From the NCBI RefSeq assembly GCF_028769735.1, contig NC_088170.1, forward strand, positions 57,569,585-57,633,584: DNA of 64,000 nucleotides, in the 5' to 3' direction. This document shows, in pieces, positions 27,601-42,100 of the stretch. The DNA is from Zonotrichia leucophrys gambelii (lineage: Eukaryota; Chordata; Aves; Passeriformes; Passerellidae). Positions within the stretch are counted from its first letter, which is position 1. Each line of letters starts with the position of its first letter. Position numbers and translations under genes: made by a program. The notes beneath the pieces were generated by a model that ran no database searches, was not told the DNA's origin, and saw only the letters and a list, made by a program, of their open reading frames with translations.

Positions 27601-29350
27601 CTCTCAGCAATTCTATCTACTTGAAACAAAAGTGGGGGAAAATAACAGCATGTAAGGTTTGCCAATGCTAAATTTTGGCCTGAAGTCCACTTTCTAAGGG
27701 AGGAATTGAATACTCACTATTGTGTGGCTGGGAAAAGGAAAAAAACTTTCAAGTTCTCCCAACATTAAATTACAGAACAATTCTAAATATAATCCACAAT
27801 ATTGGAGAAAGAAAATGAATAAATCACCATGGCTGCACTGCAGGACAACTTACTTTGACTAGATAACAACATTTTCCATATGACTTTTGGAAAATATTTG
27901 AACATCCATGGATATTAAATTATACTGGCTTAGAAAACATTATTTCTTCTTAAATAGAAATACTCAACAACAAAAATTTTTGAAACCACCATTATCCACA
28001 AATGCAATATTTACCTCTGGCTAGTCTAACTGTTCAAAGGAAAAAAACCATACACAAAATGACCACTACAGGAACAGTGGAGTGACATTTAACAGAACAG
28101 TAGTTTCCTGAGGGGGAGAAAAAAGTGCTAAAAAACGACCAGTGGTTTTTGTTGCAGAGAAGTTGGTTCGGTTTTCAGGAAAAGGAAAACCTGAACACAG
28201 GGGTGGAGAGGGACCAGTCATACTGATTTGTTTTTTTTTTTAATTTTCTGTAATTGTTTTCTGAATTGTTAGCTGAGCTAATCAGAGCTTTGTGCAGGTA
28301 TTTCTAGAACACGATTGAAATACAGTTAAATACTTGTAAAAGCCACAACTTCCAAAAAATTCATAGTAAAAATGGCAAGAAGAAAGTCTAAATTAATTAG
28401 AAAAAATATTCATTGTGAATTATTCATGAAGCATTAGCTATCTCATGCACACACACACATACTTCAACCATATAAATCCTCTCAAATCTACATGGACATT
28501 TTCCAGGAGACTTGTAATATTTTAGAGTAGAAAATAGTATAAAAAATTCCTAGAAAACACTTCACTTATAGAGATCCCCAAATAAGAGTAAGCCCCCAGA
28601 TGCATTCATTCAGATGATAAAAGGCAGAGGTTGTGCTCACCCTTCCTGTTCTGGAGTGAAATTACACAAAGTGAAAGCTCTTTCCTTGGAATTTGGCTCA
28701 AGAGCAAGGCTACCATACTACAGCTGTTGAGCCTCACAATGGCTATGGGTATACTTCTAAAAAAACTCAAACAAACAGCACATGACCAAAAAGGAAAGCT
28801 GAATTCTAACATTTTTATTGTCCAAAACTTATGAATAAAACAAAATTCTGAACTGGTTCACCATTTTTAAACACTACAGTCAAACAGAATGAATGTAAAG
28901 AAAGAATATGTTTCTCATCTCCTATATGAAAGCACTAGGCCTAAATATATATTTTAGTCAAATAGTCAACATGGAAGTACCATACAATTTTTCAATTTTT
29001 TTCCAAAGGAATAATCCCAACAACTTGCTTTCTTAACCTAGGGAAAGCTTGAAAATATTCGTGTAAAGGAGCGCAGGTAGTTTGGAAATCACAGCAGCAA
29101 CATACACAGCAACAAACGACAATAAAGCTTTTGTTTGTTTTTTTTCCAAATCCATCTTCTGTCAAACAAAACACAATCCTCATCTGGCAGCATGTCAGTT
29201 ATGGTAGATGTCACACTGGTTGACAAGATTTACCAAAGTGCTCAGTTCATGAATACTTTAGATTAACTATCAGGCAGTGTGCAAGCACAGCTGCTTATTC
29301 TGAACCAAGATCTTCAGGTTCACTAGAAGAACAAAGTGTCTGGAAAGCAG

Positions 29351-29373
29351 GAGAGAGAGAGAGAGAGAGAGAG
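29351..29373. repeat. (GA)n microsatellite
   Basis: About eleven GA units are followed by a G-rich then A-rich run (to about 29390). It lies inside intron 3 and would be a CT repeat in the SLC2A13 transcript. Confidence 0.95.
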
Positions 29374-32300
29374 GGGGGAGGAAAAAAAAACTACACAATG
29401 CAATTATTTTAAAAGACAAGCAAAAAGATGAGGCTGGACAAAAATCAGGAGACAACGCCGTGGTGAAGGTCTCCAGAAAGAACAAAACTTTATTGTATTG
29501 TAGGAGCAGAACATGGCCTTATGTAAAAGAAGTAAGCACAAACACTGTTTGTAACCCTTTTTCCTCTCTAATGGTTTCTTCCTATTAAAAAATACTTCAA
29601 ATTAAACAGGCTGTATAAACACTGTGTTCACCTGACTATTGAATCAAAGAAGAACTATTGCTGTTGCACAATCATTTACATCTGCTGGGTGGACCAAGCC
29701 CCACCCTTGTGCAAAACCTGTCGCACAAAAATGCTGCAGAGAAAGAGCCATACAACACTGCAAAACAACATTATTTTAAAGAATAACAATAATAACTTCA
29801 ATTATTATATTGAAAAGGCTAAAGTGAGACCAGTAGACAAAGACTGCCCAACTATCTGTCTGGAGCATTTACATATAAATATTGCTATTAAAATCCTTAC
29901 ATCTATTTTTGAATTTCTTCACAAGGTCTGAGAGCAAAGAAGCACCAAGATTACCTCCAACTTTTGCTATGGAACCTGCTCTAAGAGCTAGCTCAAAGAA
30001 CCATAGTATTAAGCTTAGCAAAGTGTTAAAAATATTCCTCAGCAGTCTATAAAAAAATTTTCTCCTATACCCATTAACATTTTCACACAACACTATATTT
30101 TGTCTGAATCCCTGTTGCATGTAAACAGGAGGCTCAGGCAGGAGCATTTGACTTAGAATTGTGTATTCAGTGCAGATGCTAGATTCAGCAGAGAAATGAT
30201 GAAGAACCGGGCCTTTTTTTTCCCTTTTTCTAATTAGCTGCTTTTGAATACCATTAGCAGCTCTAGAGGCACCATAATTTTATTACTCCTTAAAAAAGAT
30301 ATACATAAATAGGAAAAGTAGATCCACAATTTCAGATGAGGAACAAGTACATCAGTGTAACCATGCCAGAAATAACACAAGCCCCAAAACACAAATGTAC
30401 TGTGAAGGCAGTGTGTGCCCACCTCTCCCACAAGAATACTCAGGAAATTCAGGTTTCCCATTTCTAGCACAACCAAGCTACCACACTGCTGGCATCCAGT
30501 TCACACCCAAGCTGCCCTCCAGCACACTGGCAGACTCTTTTTAATTTTTTTCTGTTTCTTTTACTATTACTCATGCTATACACATCCACTTTTCTTTTTG
30601 TTGATCAAGAATAGTCCCTCCCCTCAAGCCCTTCAAGTTCAACGTTGCAGGAATCTTTTGGCCAGCTTTCCCAAAATTTCATCACACACCACAGTATCTT
30701 GGGGGTATTCCCCTGACTGAGAAGGCACTACTGTAAATATAAGAAGTATTGTTTGAAGTTTATGCTATTATATAGAAGACTTTTGATAACAACCCAAGTT
30801 ATACAACTAAGCACTACTTCTAGAACATCCAAGAAATGTGTCTAGCTTATCACTTTCCAGCACTGAACTGAGCTCTGAGAAGACATGGAAATTGGGGCCA
30901 GAAGCCATTGCCTTCTAGCAACTGATCTAGATCAAGGTCAGTTGGAACAACTCGTTTAAGTCCAAAAACTAGTAGCTTTTGTATTAAAAGAAATAGATAC
31001 TTTTCTATAAATATAAATTTCTGTAGCTATCCCAAACATGAAACAGAGAAAATTTTAACACTTGAGAGCCAGCCAAAAATGTCTAATTTTGGTTGCTCAT
31101 ATTAGGAAAGAAAAATCAACTATTCCATTTTAAATTGTCCAAGGGGCAGGGGGAAGAAGCATAGGGATTTGTTTGTTTTTGTAGCACAAGTTACAAATTC
31201 CTATTCCCTTGGACTTGACTGAAACACACTATCCTTATTCACTGCCTCTTCTTTAGACAGTTTTTGATTTAGAAGAACCACCTTCTCTGATAAAAGGATG
31301 TTAATTAGTAGTCTTATTCTTCCAATATTTTTTCACACTGAAACCTATTTTTTCCCAAAACAGATACCTGTTCCTAAACAAAGCATGGGGTGCAGCAGGA
31401 TGTTCAGTGATGCATTCCAATACTGTTTCTATATATGCAGTCCCACAGTCAAGCTTAGAAGAGCAGCAGTTCTGAACTATACAAATATCAGCAAATCCAA
31501 GTTCATTCTGTGAATAATGTCATTTGGCTTAAAGCAAATTCATTATGCTCAAATCTATTGTTGAATCATCATAAGAGATGAAGTATTTTAAATGTTATTT
31601 TTCAGACTTGTAGCTTGAATTTTCTGTAGGGTTCAGAAGCTGTGAGCTAATAAAAGTTTATTAACACTGTCAATAAAAAGCTAAATGTATTTCCAGAAAT
31701 TTCATAGTAGACCTAACAAAACTAAACCTGAAAGTATCCTGCCTTTCAGTGCTTCCCTATACTTGGAAGAAGTTTTACCAGGTTTTGCTTTTCCTGCCCT
31801 TTAGGACTACCATACATGAAATCTGTCTGGAATTCAGGAAAACAGAACTTGTTCCAAAACACACAACTCATCTGTGATTTTTAGATCTGTGATTTTCAGA
31901 CTGGCCATTAACCACCATGTCCAGCTAAATGTTCACTTTATGCCAGTACATCAAAAAACAAGGTGAAAGATTAAGGGATTAGTTTTGGTTATGAGCCACT
32001 GAAGCAAGGCCAACTTGAAACACTCTACCAGGTAAACAAACTCACAGCATGATTTTAAAGTATAAGCAGAGCTCTAAGATACCAGAAACAACCTACAATT
32101 TTTCAAATACAGCAGTCACTTTTTTGTACAAGGCAAAAAACAATTATGTTTTTTATAAATTACATGCTTCAAAGGTCATATTTGCAAGAATAAGTTAGTT
32201 GTTTAAAAGACTTTAAGGATTAAAGGGAACCAAAAGTCTTCTCTCTCTCTATTAATTGTTACATGCAATAATTCATACTTTCAATATTCTTTGCCAAGTT

Positions 32301-34304
32301 GTGTAGAAAGTTTTTTCCTGTTTATCTGATTGTACACTAAATCTTGTTAGTATACTTTCTCAAGATCAAATGTCTCCATGTTCTGTTTGCCTGCATTGTA
32401 TGAATTTTAATTAACCAGGAGTGCTCTTTTTTTAATGGGTTCACCTCCAAACAAACTCCAGTGGAGACATACACAGAAAGAATTTTTGTTCTTGAGGGAA
32501 CAAAGTACTACTTCTATGTATAAAATGGTTAAAGTACAAGAATGAAACCAAGACATTCCATTCTTACATCAGCCAAGTGTCCCACAAACCTAAAAGCAAA
32601 ACCCACTTGGAACTGAACTGGCATTTGCTTTGCCAGAAGCAAGAATTTCAGGCTGACACAACTACCACCCATTTTGTATCTGGGGACTTCTTCAACAAAC
32701 CCTTAACCCAAATCCTTTGTTTCCTCTTGCCCCAGAGTCTTCCATCTAACTTCATGGTTACAGGCAATAAAAGCCACTGATTATCAGAAAAGAAGAATTA
32801 ACTCCAAATAAGGATTTTAGTGCCTGAAAGTGGAATTATTCAGCGATCTGCACAGCCCTACCAGAGCATCACAGAATTACCACATTTCATTAAATAGGAT
32901 TCCAGCTGATGTCCAATAATAATAAGCATGACTATCTCTTTTTGAACATCAAGCATGTCAGGCAATGGCCTTGGGATAAAAAGCACTCCCAGAAGCAAGA
33001 GGAGAATTATGAATAAGAATGAAAACACTGCAAGCTTCTAAGTATCTCCCTAGAAAGATGCATATCAAATGTTTCCAACCAAAGCCACAGCCAGGAATAC
33101 TAACAAGTTAAAATATTACTTAAGAAGCAACGGTGCAGAAATAGAAATACTGGAACCAGGAAAGACTGAGGGTCCAGATCTCCTGCCTCATAATGTCATA
33201 TTTTAACTTACAGTTAAATGGACAAAATTACTAGCTGAAACCTAAAAGCAATGAGGTGGTTTTACCTTTCTGTCATAACACATATATCTCCAACAGGGAA
33301 ATACAAAATGTTAAAAAGGAGACTGACTCACTGTTGAAATAGGAAATACAGCAAAAAAAGTGAGTCAAGCCTACAAGACTGAAAGAGTGGCATCTTTCTT
33401 TGTGCCACAAAAAAAGCTCAGCTATTACAAAAGTGCATTAAAATAAAGAAAACACAGGAAAATGTCTCATCTAGAACAGTGCCCATAACATTCTGGTACA
33501 GGCACAGAATGGAAGGTTAACAATGTTACATTGTAATGATCAATTTTATAAATGTCTCACTGAATTTCACAGAGGCAGCATGGTTCCATGCACCACTGAG
33601 CCCCAGGAGTTTTACATGGCAAAATCAGCAAGCAGAACATGTGCAAAGAAGACATCTTCATGATCAGAAGCTGACACATATACACGCATAATGACAGATA
33701 ACAAAAGGCAAAGGTGAAGAGCAGATCAACTCAAGAATCTCAACCCTAATTCACAGATTAGAGAAATGTGGGAAAAATAAGGCTGGAGGGGGATTACACT
33801 ACTCTCCTAATTACAATTCATAGTTACACGTCCTTCACCTACACAAAAATAAATGTCTAGTCTTAATGCAAATGACGTTCATTTCATCAAGATGCTAAGT
33901 CAGTACCAAACACATCACTTCTGATTTTGTGTGAAATACCATCCGTGCATCCTGGCACATCACAGCTGAGGACAGCTACCTGCAGGGGTGGGAGGAAAAC
34001 CCATGCAGTTTGAAGACACTTTGCACCCAGAAAGACAGTACAAACAGATACTTTTCTCCAATTTGCATTGAACATTGTAGTACTGTCCAGCATATGGAAA
34101 ATTAACAATCATTTAAAACATCTCAACTGGATGCTATAATGATTTCTTTCTAGTCAGAAGTGACTACTAGACTGGCAGCCAGTAAAACTTGTACAAAAGG
34201 TCTGCTAGGCAGCTTTATTTTCATGCACAAACCACCACATTAAGTTCACTCCCAAGTGCCTGCTCTAGAACTAACATTACAAATCCCACACTTTAATTTG
34301 CTTA

Positions 34305-35515
34305 AGAGCACAAGCTACTTCATCTATATCCACAGCATGACAAATTTGGTGGACTTCTAGGATGGGGTTACAGCAGTGGTGAATAAGGGAAGGGCAAAAA
34401 ATATCATCCCCCTTGTGTAAAGCATTTGATGGGGTCCTGCAACAGAGCCTTGTCCAAACTTGAAGTGACATGGATTTGATAATGGACCACTCAGTGGATA
34501 AAAATTGGCTGGATGGTCACACTCAGAGACTTGCAGTCAACAGCTCAGTGTCCAAGTGGAGAGAAGTGATGAGTGACAATCCTCAGGGGTCAGTATGGTG
34601 ACAGCTTTGACAGCTGCATGGACAGTGGGATCAGGTGCATCCTCAGCAAGTTTGCTGACAACACCAGGCTGTGTGGTGCAGCTGACACTCTGGAGGAAGG
34701 GGATGTCATCCAGAGGGATCCTGACAGGCTTTACAGGTGGGTGTGTGAGAACCTCATGAAGTTCAACAAGGCCAAGTGCAAGGTGAGCAGCAGGGTCACA
34801 GCAATATCAAACACAAAGACAGGGTGCAGAATGGATTGACAGCAGCCCTGGGGAAGAGGGCTTGAGAGTGCTGCTGGACAAAAAGCTGGACATGAATCAG
34901 CAGTGTGTGCCAGCAGCCCAGAAAGCCAACCACATCTTGGGCTGCATCAAAGAGCTGTGACCAGCAGGTCAAGGGAGGTGATTCCTCCCCTCTACTCTGC
35001 TCTCATGAGACTCTACCTAGAGTGCTGCAGCCAGCTCTGGGGCTTCCCACACAAGACAGATGTGGATCTGGAATGAATGCAGAGAATCAGCTGACTGCAT
35101 AGAGGTGCACCTCTCCTACAAACACAGACTGAGAGAACTGAGGCTGTTCAGCCTGAAGAAGAGAAGGCTCTGGAGATCTCTTAGAGCAACCTTCCAGTAT
35201 GTAGGGGCGGCTTATGAGAAGGCTGGAGAAGGACTTTTTAACATGGCATGTAGGGCTAGGATGGGGGGAATGGCCTTAAGATGAAGGAATGCACAGTTAG
35301 ATTAGATATCAAGAGGAAATTCTTTACTGTGGGGGTGTTCAGGCACTGGATCAGGCTGCCCAGAGAGGTTTTGTATTTCCCATCCCTAAAGGTGTTCAAG
35401 ACCAGGCTGGATGAGGCTGCCAGTAAACAGCTTCCTGCCCTTGGCAGGGGGATTGAAATTAGATGATCTTTATGGTCCTTTTCAGCCCTAACTATTCCAT
35501 GATCTTTGATTCTGC
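34305..35515 (+). mobile_element. CR1 LINE, ~1.2 kb 3' part with reverse-transcriptase remnants
   Basis: This is the longest CR1 here. Conceptual translation at 34573-34839 shows the late reverse-transcriptase region. It includes FADNTRLCGA, corresponding to the F-x-D-D catalytic motif with the second Asp changed to Asn, and then WVCENLMKFNKAKCKV, a CR1 signature. Upstream (34365-34560) are further RT-domain remnants. A short internal deletion near 34590-34610 removes the sequence before the catalytic block. Downstream come the '...CAGCAGGTCAAGGGAGGTGA' block, the 3' UTR, and a degraded octamer tail ending near 35515. Frameshifts and the catalytic change make it dead. Confidence 0.93.
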
Positions 35516-38500
35516 AATTAAGTCCCTGTGCCAGTGCTTACCTGCATTGCTATGATTTGATTGCCTATTTTAAACTAAGGTGCACTACAGAACCTCTGCC
35601 TTAACTGTACTAAAAGCTACAACTCAAAGCAGTGTGAGTCAGACTTGTTTTGCTAGGAAGAGTTGTGCCAGAATGCTCTCCCAGCAATGTCTTTGATCTT
35701 TCTCTCAGCTGCAGACCCCCTTCTGACCATTCTCTCCCTTTCCTCTCCATGAGGCTTCAGAACCTAAGCCAAGCACTGGGGAATCTGTGAGTCTATAGCA
35801 TAGTTGAGGGGGAAGGTCACTGCATCTCAACTCTTGGGGAACACTCTTTTTCTAAAATCTTCTTCATTCCAATTTTCCTATAAACAGCCTGTTTTTGCAG
35901 TACAGCATCTGAGAACTGATGTTAACAGATGATTAGATGATGACCAAGATTTGACCAGTCTTGCAATGTTACTGCAGAATGCAATGCCCTCCCCCTCCAC
36001 TTCTCAAAATACAGCACCAGAAGTCACACTGCAAGTACATAACAGAGCATGCAAAAGCAGTATCCACAGCTGCCAGAAAAAATGTCATTTGCATAACCAG
36101 TCATGAGGAAAGTATTTGTCAAAAAGATACATTATTTTCCTGATGCCAATCTCAAAATGCTAAACTGTAAGCTGCTTATCAGTATCAGCAGCACTGATTT
36201 GATTAAATGTATTGGATAGGATACAGAAATGTGAATCATTCACTCAACAGGTATCCCATAACTGTATAAAAGACTTCTGAAGCAGAAGTTTGCTGCTGAA
36301 GGCATTTCTGTCATTTTGAAGACAGGTGCTGCTTGATGGTCATGTGAAAAATGCAGTGAAGTTCTTTAGTTTTATGACACACATTTAAACCCAACTTTAA
36401 AGTAGCTTCAACAATGCAGATGAAGTTTCCATATGATTCACTCCTCCATGATGAGAGCAGTTGATGAAACAGTTCCAAAAGGCATTACAGTTCTTTAGTG
36501 TAGGACTGGAGAAGGTGTTATGGCTACACTGTGTTACTCCCTTGCAGAGAAGGAGTCAAATACAACCTTAGTTTCACTTAGAAAGTGATGCTCAAAGGAA
36601 CTGTCAAAGATGCCTCTGCATCAGTCAATGAAAAAGAACATCTGTCCTTTCTCAAGAAAGAAAAAGACAGCAAAGGAAAAGGCATTTTTACCTAAAAGTA
36701 AGCCAGATGATTTTCAGAATGCAAAGTCATCTTTCCTTGAATGTCATGAACACACACTCTCATTTCAGGTTTATTAAAGTTTTTTGTGAAACTGGAATGA
36801 GGTTCAAAATGTCTGATCGGAATTACAGTGATCTGCCACTGCTATTAACCAACATTTTAACACATGGTCTGCCACAAATAGGAGAAAGTAATAAAAAAAA
36901 AGTTTCCCATTAATATAGATAACCCCCCCCAAAAAAAGCAAAAAAAAAAATCCCACCCAAACTAATATACCCATAGCAAAATAAAATGCAAAGTCTTTGC
37001 AGATGCACATGTTTAAGTTGCCAATGCCTGAAAACCTGCCAGTGAAACCACGAACAGAAAGCTGCTTTTGCACTACACAAGCAAAATTCAATACTGGGGA
37101 CCCAAACAACTCCTCACAGAAATGAAAGCAATTACAATTTAACACCACCTGTAAATACCACCTGTAAGTCACAGAAAGGTAACAAAAGCAATGTATGTCT
37201 TGATGCTGACATACAAAATACCCCTTCACAACAATAAAGTTCTTAAGTTAAATGAGATGAAGTACAATTATAATCAAAATCAAAAGTGACCATAGCTGCC
37301 CAATGCCTGTCTGCTAATTTAAAACAAATGGGACAGCACATACTTGTTACTCATTTTTATAATGCCCTTGGGTAACAGCTCTGAGGTTGCAGATTACCTG
37401 AGAGCAAAACACTGATTGTCTGCAGCCAAGCTTTCTCCTAGGAAATGTGATTGATTTGATTTAACTTAACTCCAGGAACACATTAAGTTTTTGGGGAAGT
37501 GTGTAGGGGGAACCAAAAGACCTGCACATCCCTGACAACAATCTCATTGATTGATGACACAATTAGTGTCCCAGTCCAAGCTACAAATATATAAAGGATT
37601 TATTTAACAATGGAGTCAATCCTACTGCACCTACAACACCACATTTGATTCACAATTGTCAAGAAGCATCATGACAAAAGATTTAGGAGTGACAAGCAAG
37701 GCCATACCCTATAGCCCAGTGATGGAAAACAAGAGACTGAGTAGACCAAATGCCTGTTCTTTTTATTTCTACAAAGTGTTAAACTTTAGTACTAGACATT
37801 AAGTGGTTTTCCACAGAAGTGAATACCGCAATCCCTAATTAGAATGAAGAACCTAAGCACGGGACTCTTAAGTCCAAGCTGTTCTATGAATACCCACTTC
37901 ATCTTTTTAACAAATTAGCTTTAATGAACTTCATTTCCCAGCCCCGAAGTACTGGGAAAAAGGTATCCAAAGCCTCAAAACTGTGCGTGAGGGAAAAAAA
38001 CCCCAGCCCTGCTTCACACTAATGATGAATATTTTAAAAATTCTTCAACTATATGTCAAATATCTTTTTCTAGACTCATAATTATTTATTGTAAGATTCA
38101 AAGAAAGCTCCATAAGGCAGTGAGAATAGGTGTTATCAGATGCTGAATCTCAGTTTACACAGATTTAAAGTAACATCCATCTTTCTTTCCACCAGCTCTG
38201 AGAAACTCCAGTATTTTCCTATCAAGGATAATGTTTAAGAGCCTTAGTTGACATTCTCAGGTCAATACTTTCTTTACAGAAAGCAAAGAAAAAAATATGC
38301 AGAGCACAGAAAGTCAATCAAATTGTAATCTTGTTTTATAAGTACACACATGAACACAAAGTTTCGAGCAAATATGACACAAAGATTCAAAAGATTGAAA
38401 AAAGTGATTTGGTTTAGGTGCCTTATTCTCTTGAGGACAGATCAAATGCACTTTCAGAAGTTGCTTTTACAGAAAAAGAATCTCTGTATTACAGGCCTTG

Positions 38501-38952
38501 TTTTGTACATCTTTTCAAAGGCTTCTTGTCTAGAATGCAGTTTGCTGGATAATTGAGCCATGTACAATACCTTCTGACCTCCCTCATGTCTGTTTGGCCT
38601 TTTCCACTGATGAAAGAAACCAAACTTTATTTTATTTATTTCCACTCTTGGAGATGTGCATTCTTAAACTGATTCATTTTCTGAAATCAATTTTCACATA
38701 AGCATAGGTGGTATAAACTTAAGAAACCTACACAACTTTACTCTTCCCTAACTTAAGAAGTCAGGACCTAATTTGAAAGCATGGAATCCTAGAAATATCT
38801 TCAATTTTGAAGCTACCAGTACATTAAATACTTCAAAGAGCAAAACTGATACAGATAAAAGCATCAAGCTCCCACAGGCTACAACTTCAACATTCCTTCT
38901 GATTTTTATCTCCTCATTGACAGACAGAGTGGCCAACAAGTATTCAGCATAC

Positions 38953-39161
38953 CTGCTCCAACCTCTTTTTCTTCTTCTTCAATGTTGTTTTTGATGCTGT
39001 CATACTCTTCATCAATTGCCTGGTTGCCACGCATTTGAGACAGAATCCTCCGTGCCCTCTGGGTCTGCCCTTTCTGAATGAGCCAGCGGGGACTTTCGGG
39101 AAGAAACAGGAAGCCAAGAAACTGTATAACTGCTGGTACAGCTGACAGGCCCAGCATGTAC
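38953..39161 (-). CDS. SLC2A13: SLC2A13 exon 3 (TM6, PESPRWL motif, loop)
   Basis: Read from 39161 to 38953 (209 bp), the first base completes the Arg codon of exon 2. Then 69 codons follow, and the last base opens an Ala codon finished by exon 4. Residues 1-20 of the exon product ([14 protein letters not shown]...) form TM6. Next comes PESPRWL, the sugar-transporter signature at the inner end of TM6. After it lies the large central cytoplasmic loop, first basic (KGQTQRARR) and then very acidic ([10 protein letters not shown]). The acceptor is TTATTTGCAG and the donor is GTATGC. This loop joins the two six-helix halves of the transporter. No frameshift or stop is seen, so the gene looks intact here. 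Confidence 0.97.
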
Positions 39162-42100
39162 CTGCAAATAAACCAGGAAAAGATAAATATCTACTATTTG
39201 CTTAAAAAACACACTATGAGAAAATTCAGTTACAGCTAGTCAAACTGTATTTACAGATCAAATCTCCCACTCCTCGTATTCTTTCTCACTGCAAGTTAAG
39301 GGGGGAAGAATCATATTCTGCAGGTATTTTAGAAAACATGATCTTTCCTTCATTTCCAGGAAATCTCAGGGACATGGTGACTATTCTGCCACCACTGACT
39401 CTAGTGCCACTGCTCCTGAGGACACTAAACAAGTTAGACTAAACAAAAAACCTGAAATATTACACTAGTTTGGAAACTGATAAATCCTTCAGTAACAATA
39501 ATCAACAGAAAGAAAAAGCAAATGCAGAAAACCAAGTACTGTTGATGACAAAGATGAGATTGAAATCCTGCTAATTGTTTCACCAACATATTAAAACAAA
39601 AAAAAAAAAAAAACCAAAAAAAACCAGCCAGAGAACAATGTATAATTTGGTCAGTAGTACATATACACAGACACATCTGCCAGTTTTAATTTTGAAAATT
39701 TCTGACTATAAGCAGAAACACTGAAAAAAGTTCATTGCACCAGCACAGCAATTTACACAAGATCTTTCAGAGAGTCTGCTTTTAAATCTCCACACAGATG
39801 CAGTGTGAGGTTTTAAATAAAAACTGCATTTTAGATGCCCAAGGGTTACTATTTACAGCATCAAGGCTATTTCTGTACTCAACAGAGAATTACCACTGGT
39901 AAAAGCACAGTTATACTTCCAATGATCAGCACACCACCAATTTTCATGGGTGGCTCTTGTCTATACACACCACATTTGTATATTTCTTCAGTAAAACAAC
40001 AAAAGGATAAAAAGAATTGCAGAACAGTGTATAATTTTGTTCTGCTTTTAAATCTGACCTTTTCCCATTTACACTTCACCCAGATTCTTTTCACTTTCAT
40101 TAAAGACTTTCTACAGTCTGGTGTCACCTGTACATTATTGCAGTTATCACAAGTTGCACATCAGTGGATATAATCATTAAAAGACCTCCAGAAACCAGTC
40201 CCTCTGAATACTGAGGTAGCCTGTACTCATAAACAAATTCACCCCTTGACATCAGTCAGGAGATTAAGGAGATTTGCTAATCTCTGCTCTAGCTCCTCTC
40301 TCCACACCCCAGGATGGACACCTGCTTTCACACTGACTCTGCAGCCTCTGACCTGGATCTTTTTATAAAGCATGCCTGAGATTGCTAATTGAGTAGGAAG
40401 GAGAGAATAACTATTATTGAAAACCTTATATTAGGGGCAATGAACCAAATGCATTTGCCAAGTTCAAATGCATTTTGAGTAAAAATGGAAAAATACTTTC
40501 TTAGAGGCATTTAATGAAGAAAAACATGGGCAGTACAACAGACAGAAAACTGGAGAATGGCAAAAAGAATACCCAAAGGCAATGCAAAGAGGATGGCCAT
40601 CCCAGGACAATGTGCATGCAGACCAGTCTTCCCAGCCCCAGCTGAGCCTTCAAGTTCTTCTTAAAACCAGTCAAAATTTCCAAAGGTCATACAAGCACAA
40701 CTTGGTCTAGAAAGAGCTCAGTTAGCAGCTCCCTTTTTTTGGCAACACTTTAAAAATTATATAGCTCACTATTAGTTAAAAAAGAAAAGCATAAGAAAGA
40801 AAATAAATTCAAACCACAAAGTCAGTGGAAGGCTTATTAGCTGAGTAGTCTTCAGTCAATGTATCTAACAGTGTCACTAATCCACTCATGTTCTCATTCC
40901 TCACTCATTAATGCTCGCATTCATTAATTAATTAATGGCCTCATTTATTTCTACACTTTTCCTTCTCCACAAACATTTTGGTAGCAGTGTACAAAATACA
41001 TAGACCATTGACACTCACCAAATTGTACATTCAATATCTTTATTGGAATGACATTTAGAAAGCCTTTTTTGTTTCAAATGAAGAGTAAAACTTGTAGGGA
41101 TTAAAACCAACTGCTGTATCCTGCCAAAGTGCATGCTGAAGTATGTTTTCATGCATCTAAGTATGCAGATTCACTCCTTCAGACTCCTATTGCTTAAATT
41201 TCTGCTTCTCCAAAGCCCTTCAGTCACTTAAACGCAGCAGAGCCTCCAGAACTAAGCAGTTGGTTGCCTGCAATCATCTTAGGAGGCAAAATCAATCAAG
41301 GCTCCTGAAACCTTGATTCATACCAGTTGGACTCTATTGGATTGTTTATCACAGACAAGACAAGAAAGAAATGTACAGACAGAGCTCCCTCACTGAAGTT
41401 AGTTTCCAATCTGCAAAATTCTGATCAAAGTTGAATAAAAGGAGCAGGTCAAAAGGAAAACGTTTAGTTGAGAGGGAACATCCATTGCAAGTTCTAGAGT
41501 TGGTGTAATTTTCAGAGCAAGCCATTTTGATATAATCAATTTAGAGTAAAAGCAGGCAATTTTAGACATTTCACGCAGTGAGCCAGCTTTCAGAAATCTA
41601 ATATAATTCTTTCCTATACAGATTACAAGACTTTGTGTTTGAAGCCAGATGTCTAGCAGACCTGAAAAAATCCAGCATGAAATTTAATAAGTCTGCTGTA
41701 ACATTTCTCCTTCTCTGACATACTGCTGCAATACTATTAAGACGGCATTAGCAGAGTTTATAAAGCTAACCTAAGGGTCACGTAAAATATTTGTTTTCTT
41801 TGGTTTATTTTAATTTAATATCCAGCATTTCCAAGAATAAGCAGAGCCAAGAAAAATTGAAGTTCCTTATTGTTTGTTGCAGCACTCCAGTGCTTAGCCA
41901 TTCAGTCAGTAAGAGATTCAATAATTGCTGTGATGTTCCTTCTTCTATGTAATGACTCAGGGGCAGATATTTGTGATTTCTCTCCATGTGTTTACTGGCC
42001 ACTCCTTTCAGGTGACAGACCATCTGTACTCTTCCCTGCTCAGCCTCAGGTTGCAATAAACTAGCTGAGGACATTGCACCATCCTCAATTAACAGCTCCA

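Larger units (their letters stand above)
3574..38952 (-). other. SLC2A13 intron 3 (35.4 kb)
   Basis: This intron separates the TM6/loop exon from the TM7 exon. It begins with a GTATGC donor next to 38953 and ends with the polypyrimidine tract and AAG next to 3573. Recognised content is CR1 at 8470-9175, 12450-12630, 13205-13522 and 34305-35515, LTRs at 9264-9537, 11846-12408 and 20786-21668, and a perfect inverted repeat at 10803-10895. The remainder (3574-8469, 13523-20785, 21669-34304 and 35516-38952) shows only AT-rich sequence, short simple repeats and chance ORFs. Slightly GC-richer patches near 17050-17260, 21990-22180 and 27340-27480 carry no recognisable coding pattern. Confidence 0.85.

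Noticed and set aside
36804..37229. Longest open frame in the window, 141 codons on the minus strand
   Set aside because: The product is rich in Phe, Cys and Val with no domain. It runs through A/T-rich low-complexity sequence and has no splice or codon support. It lies inside intron 3.
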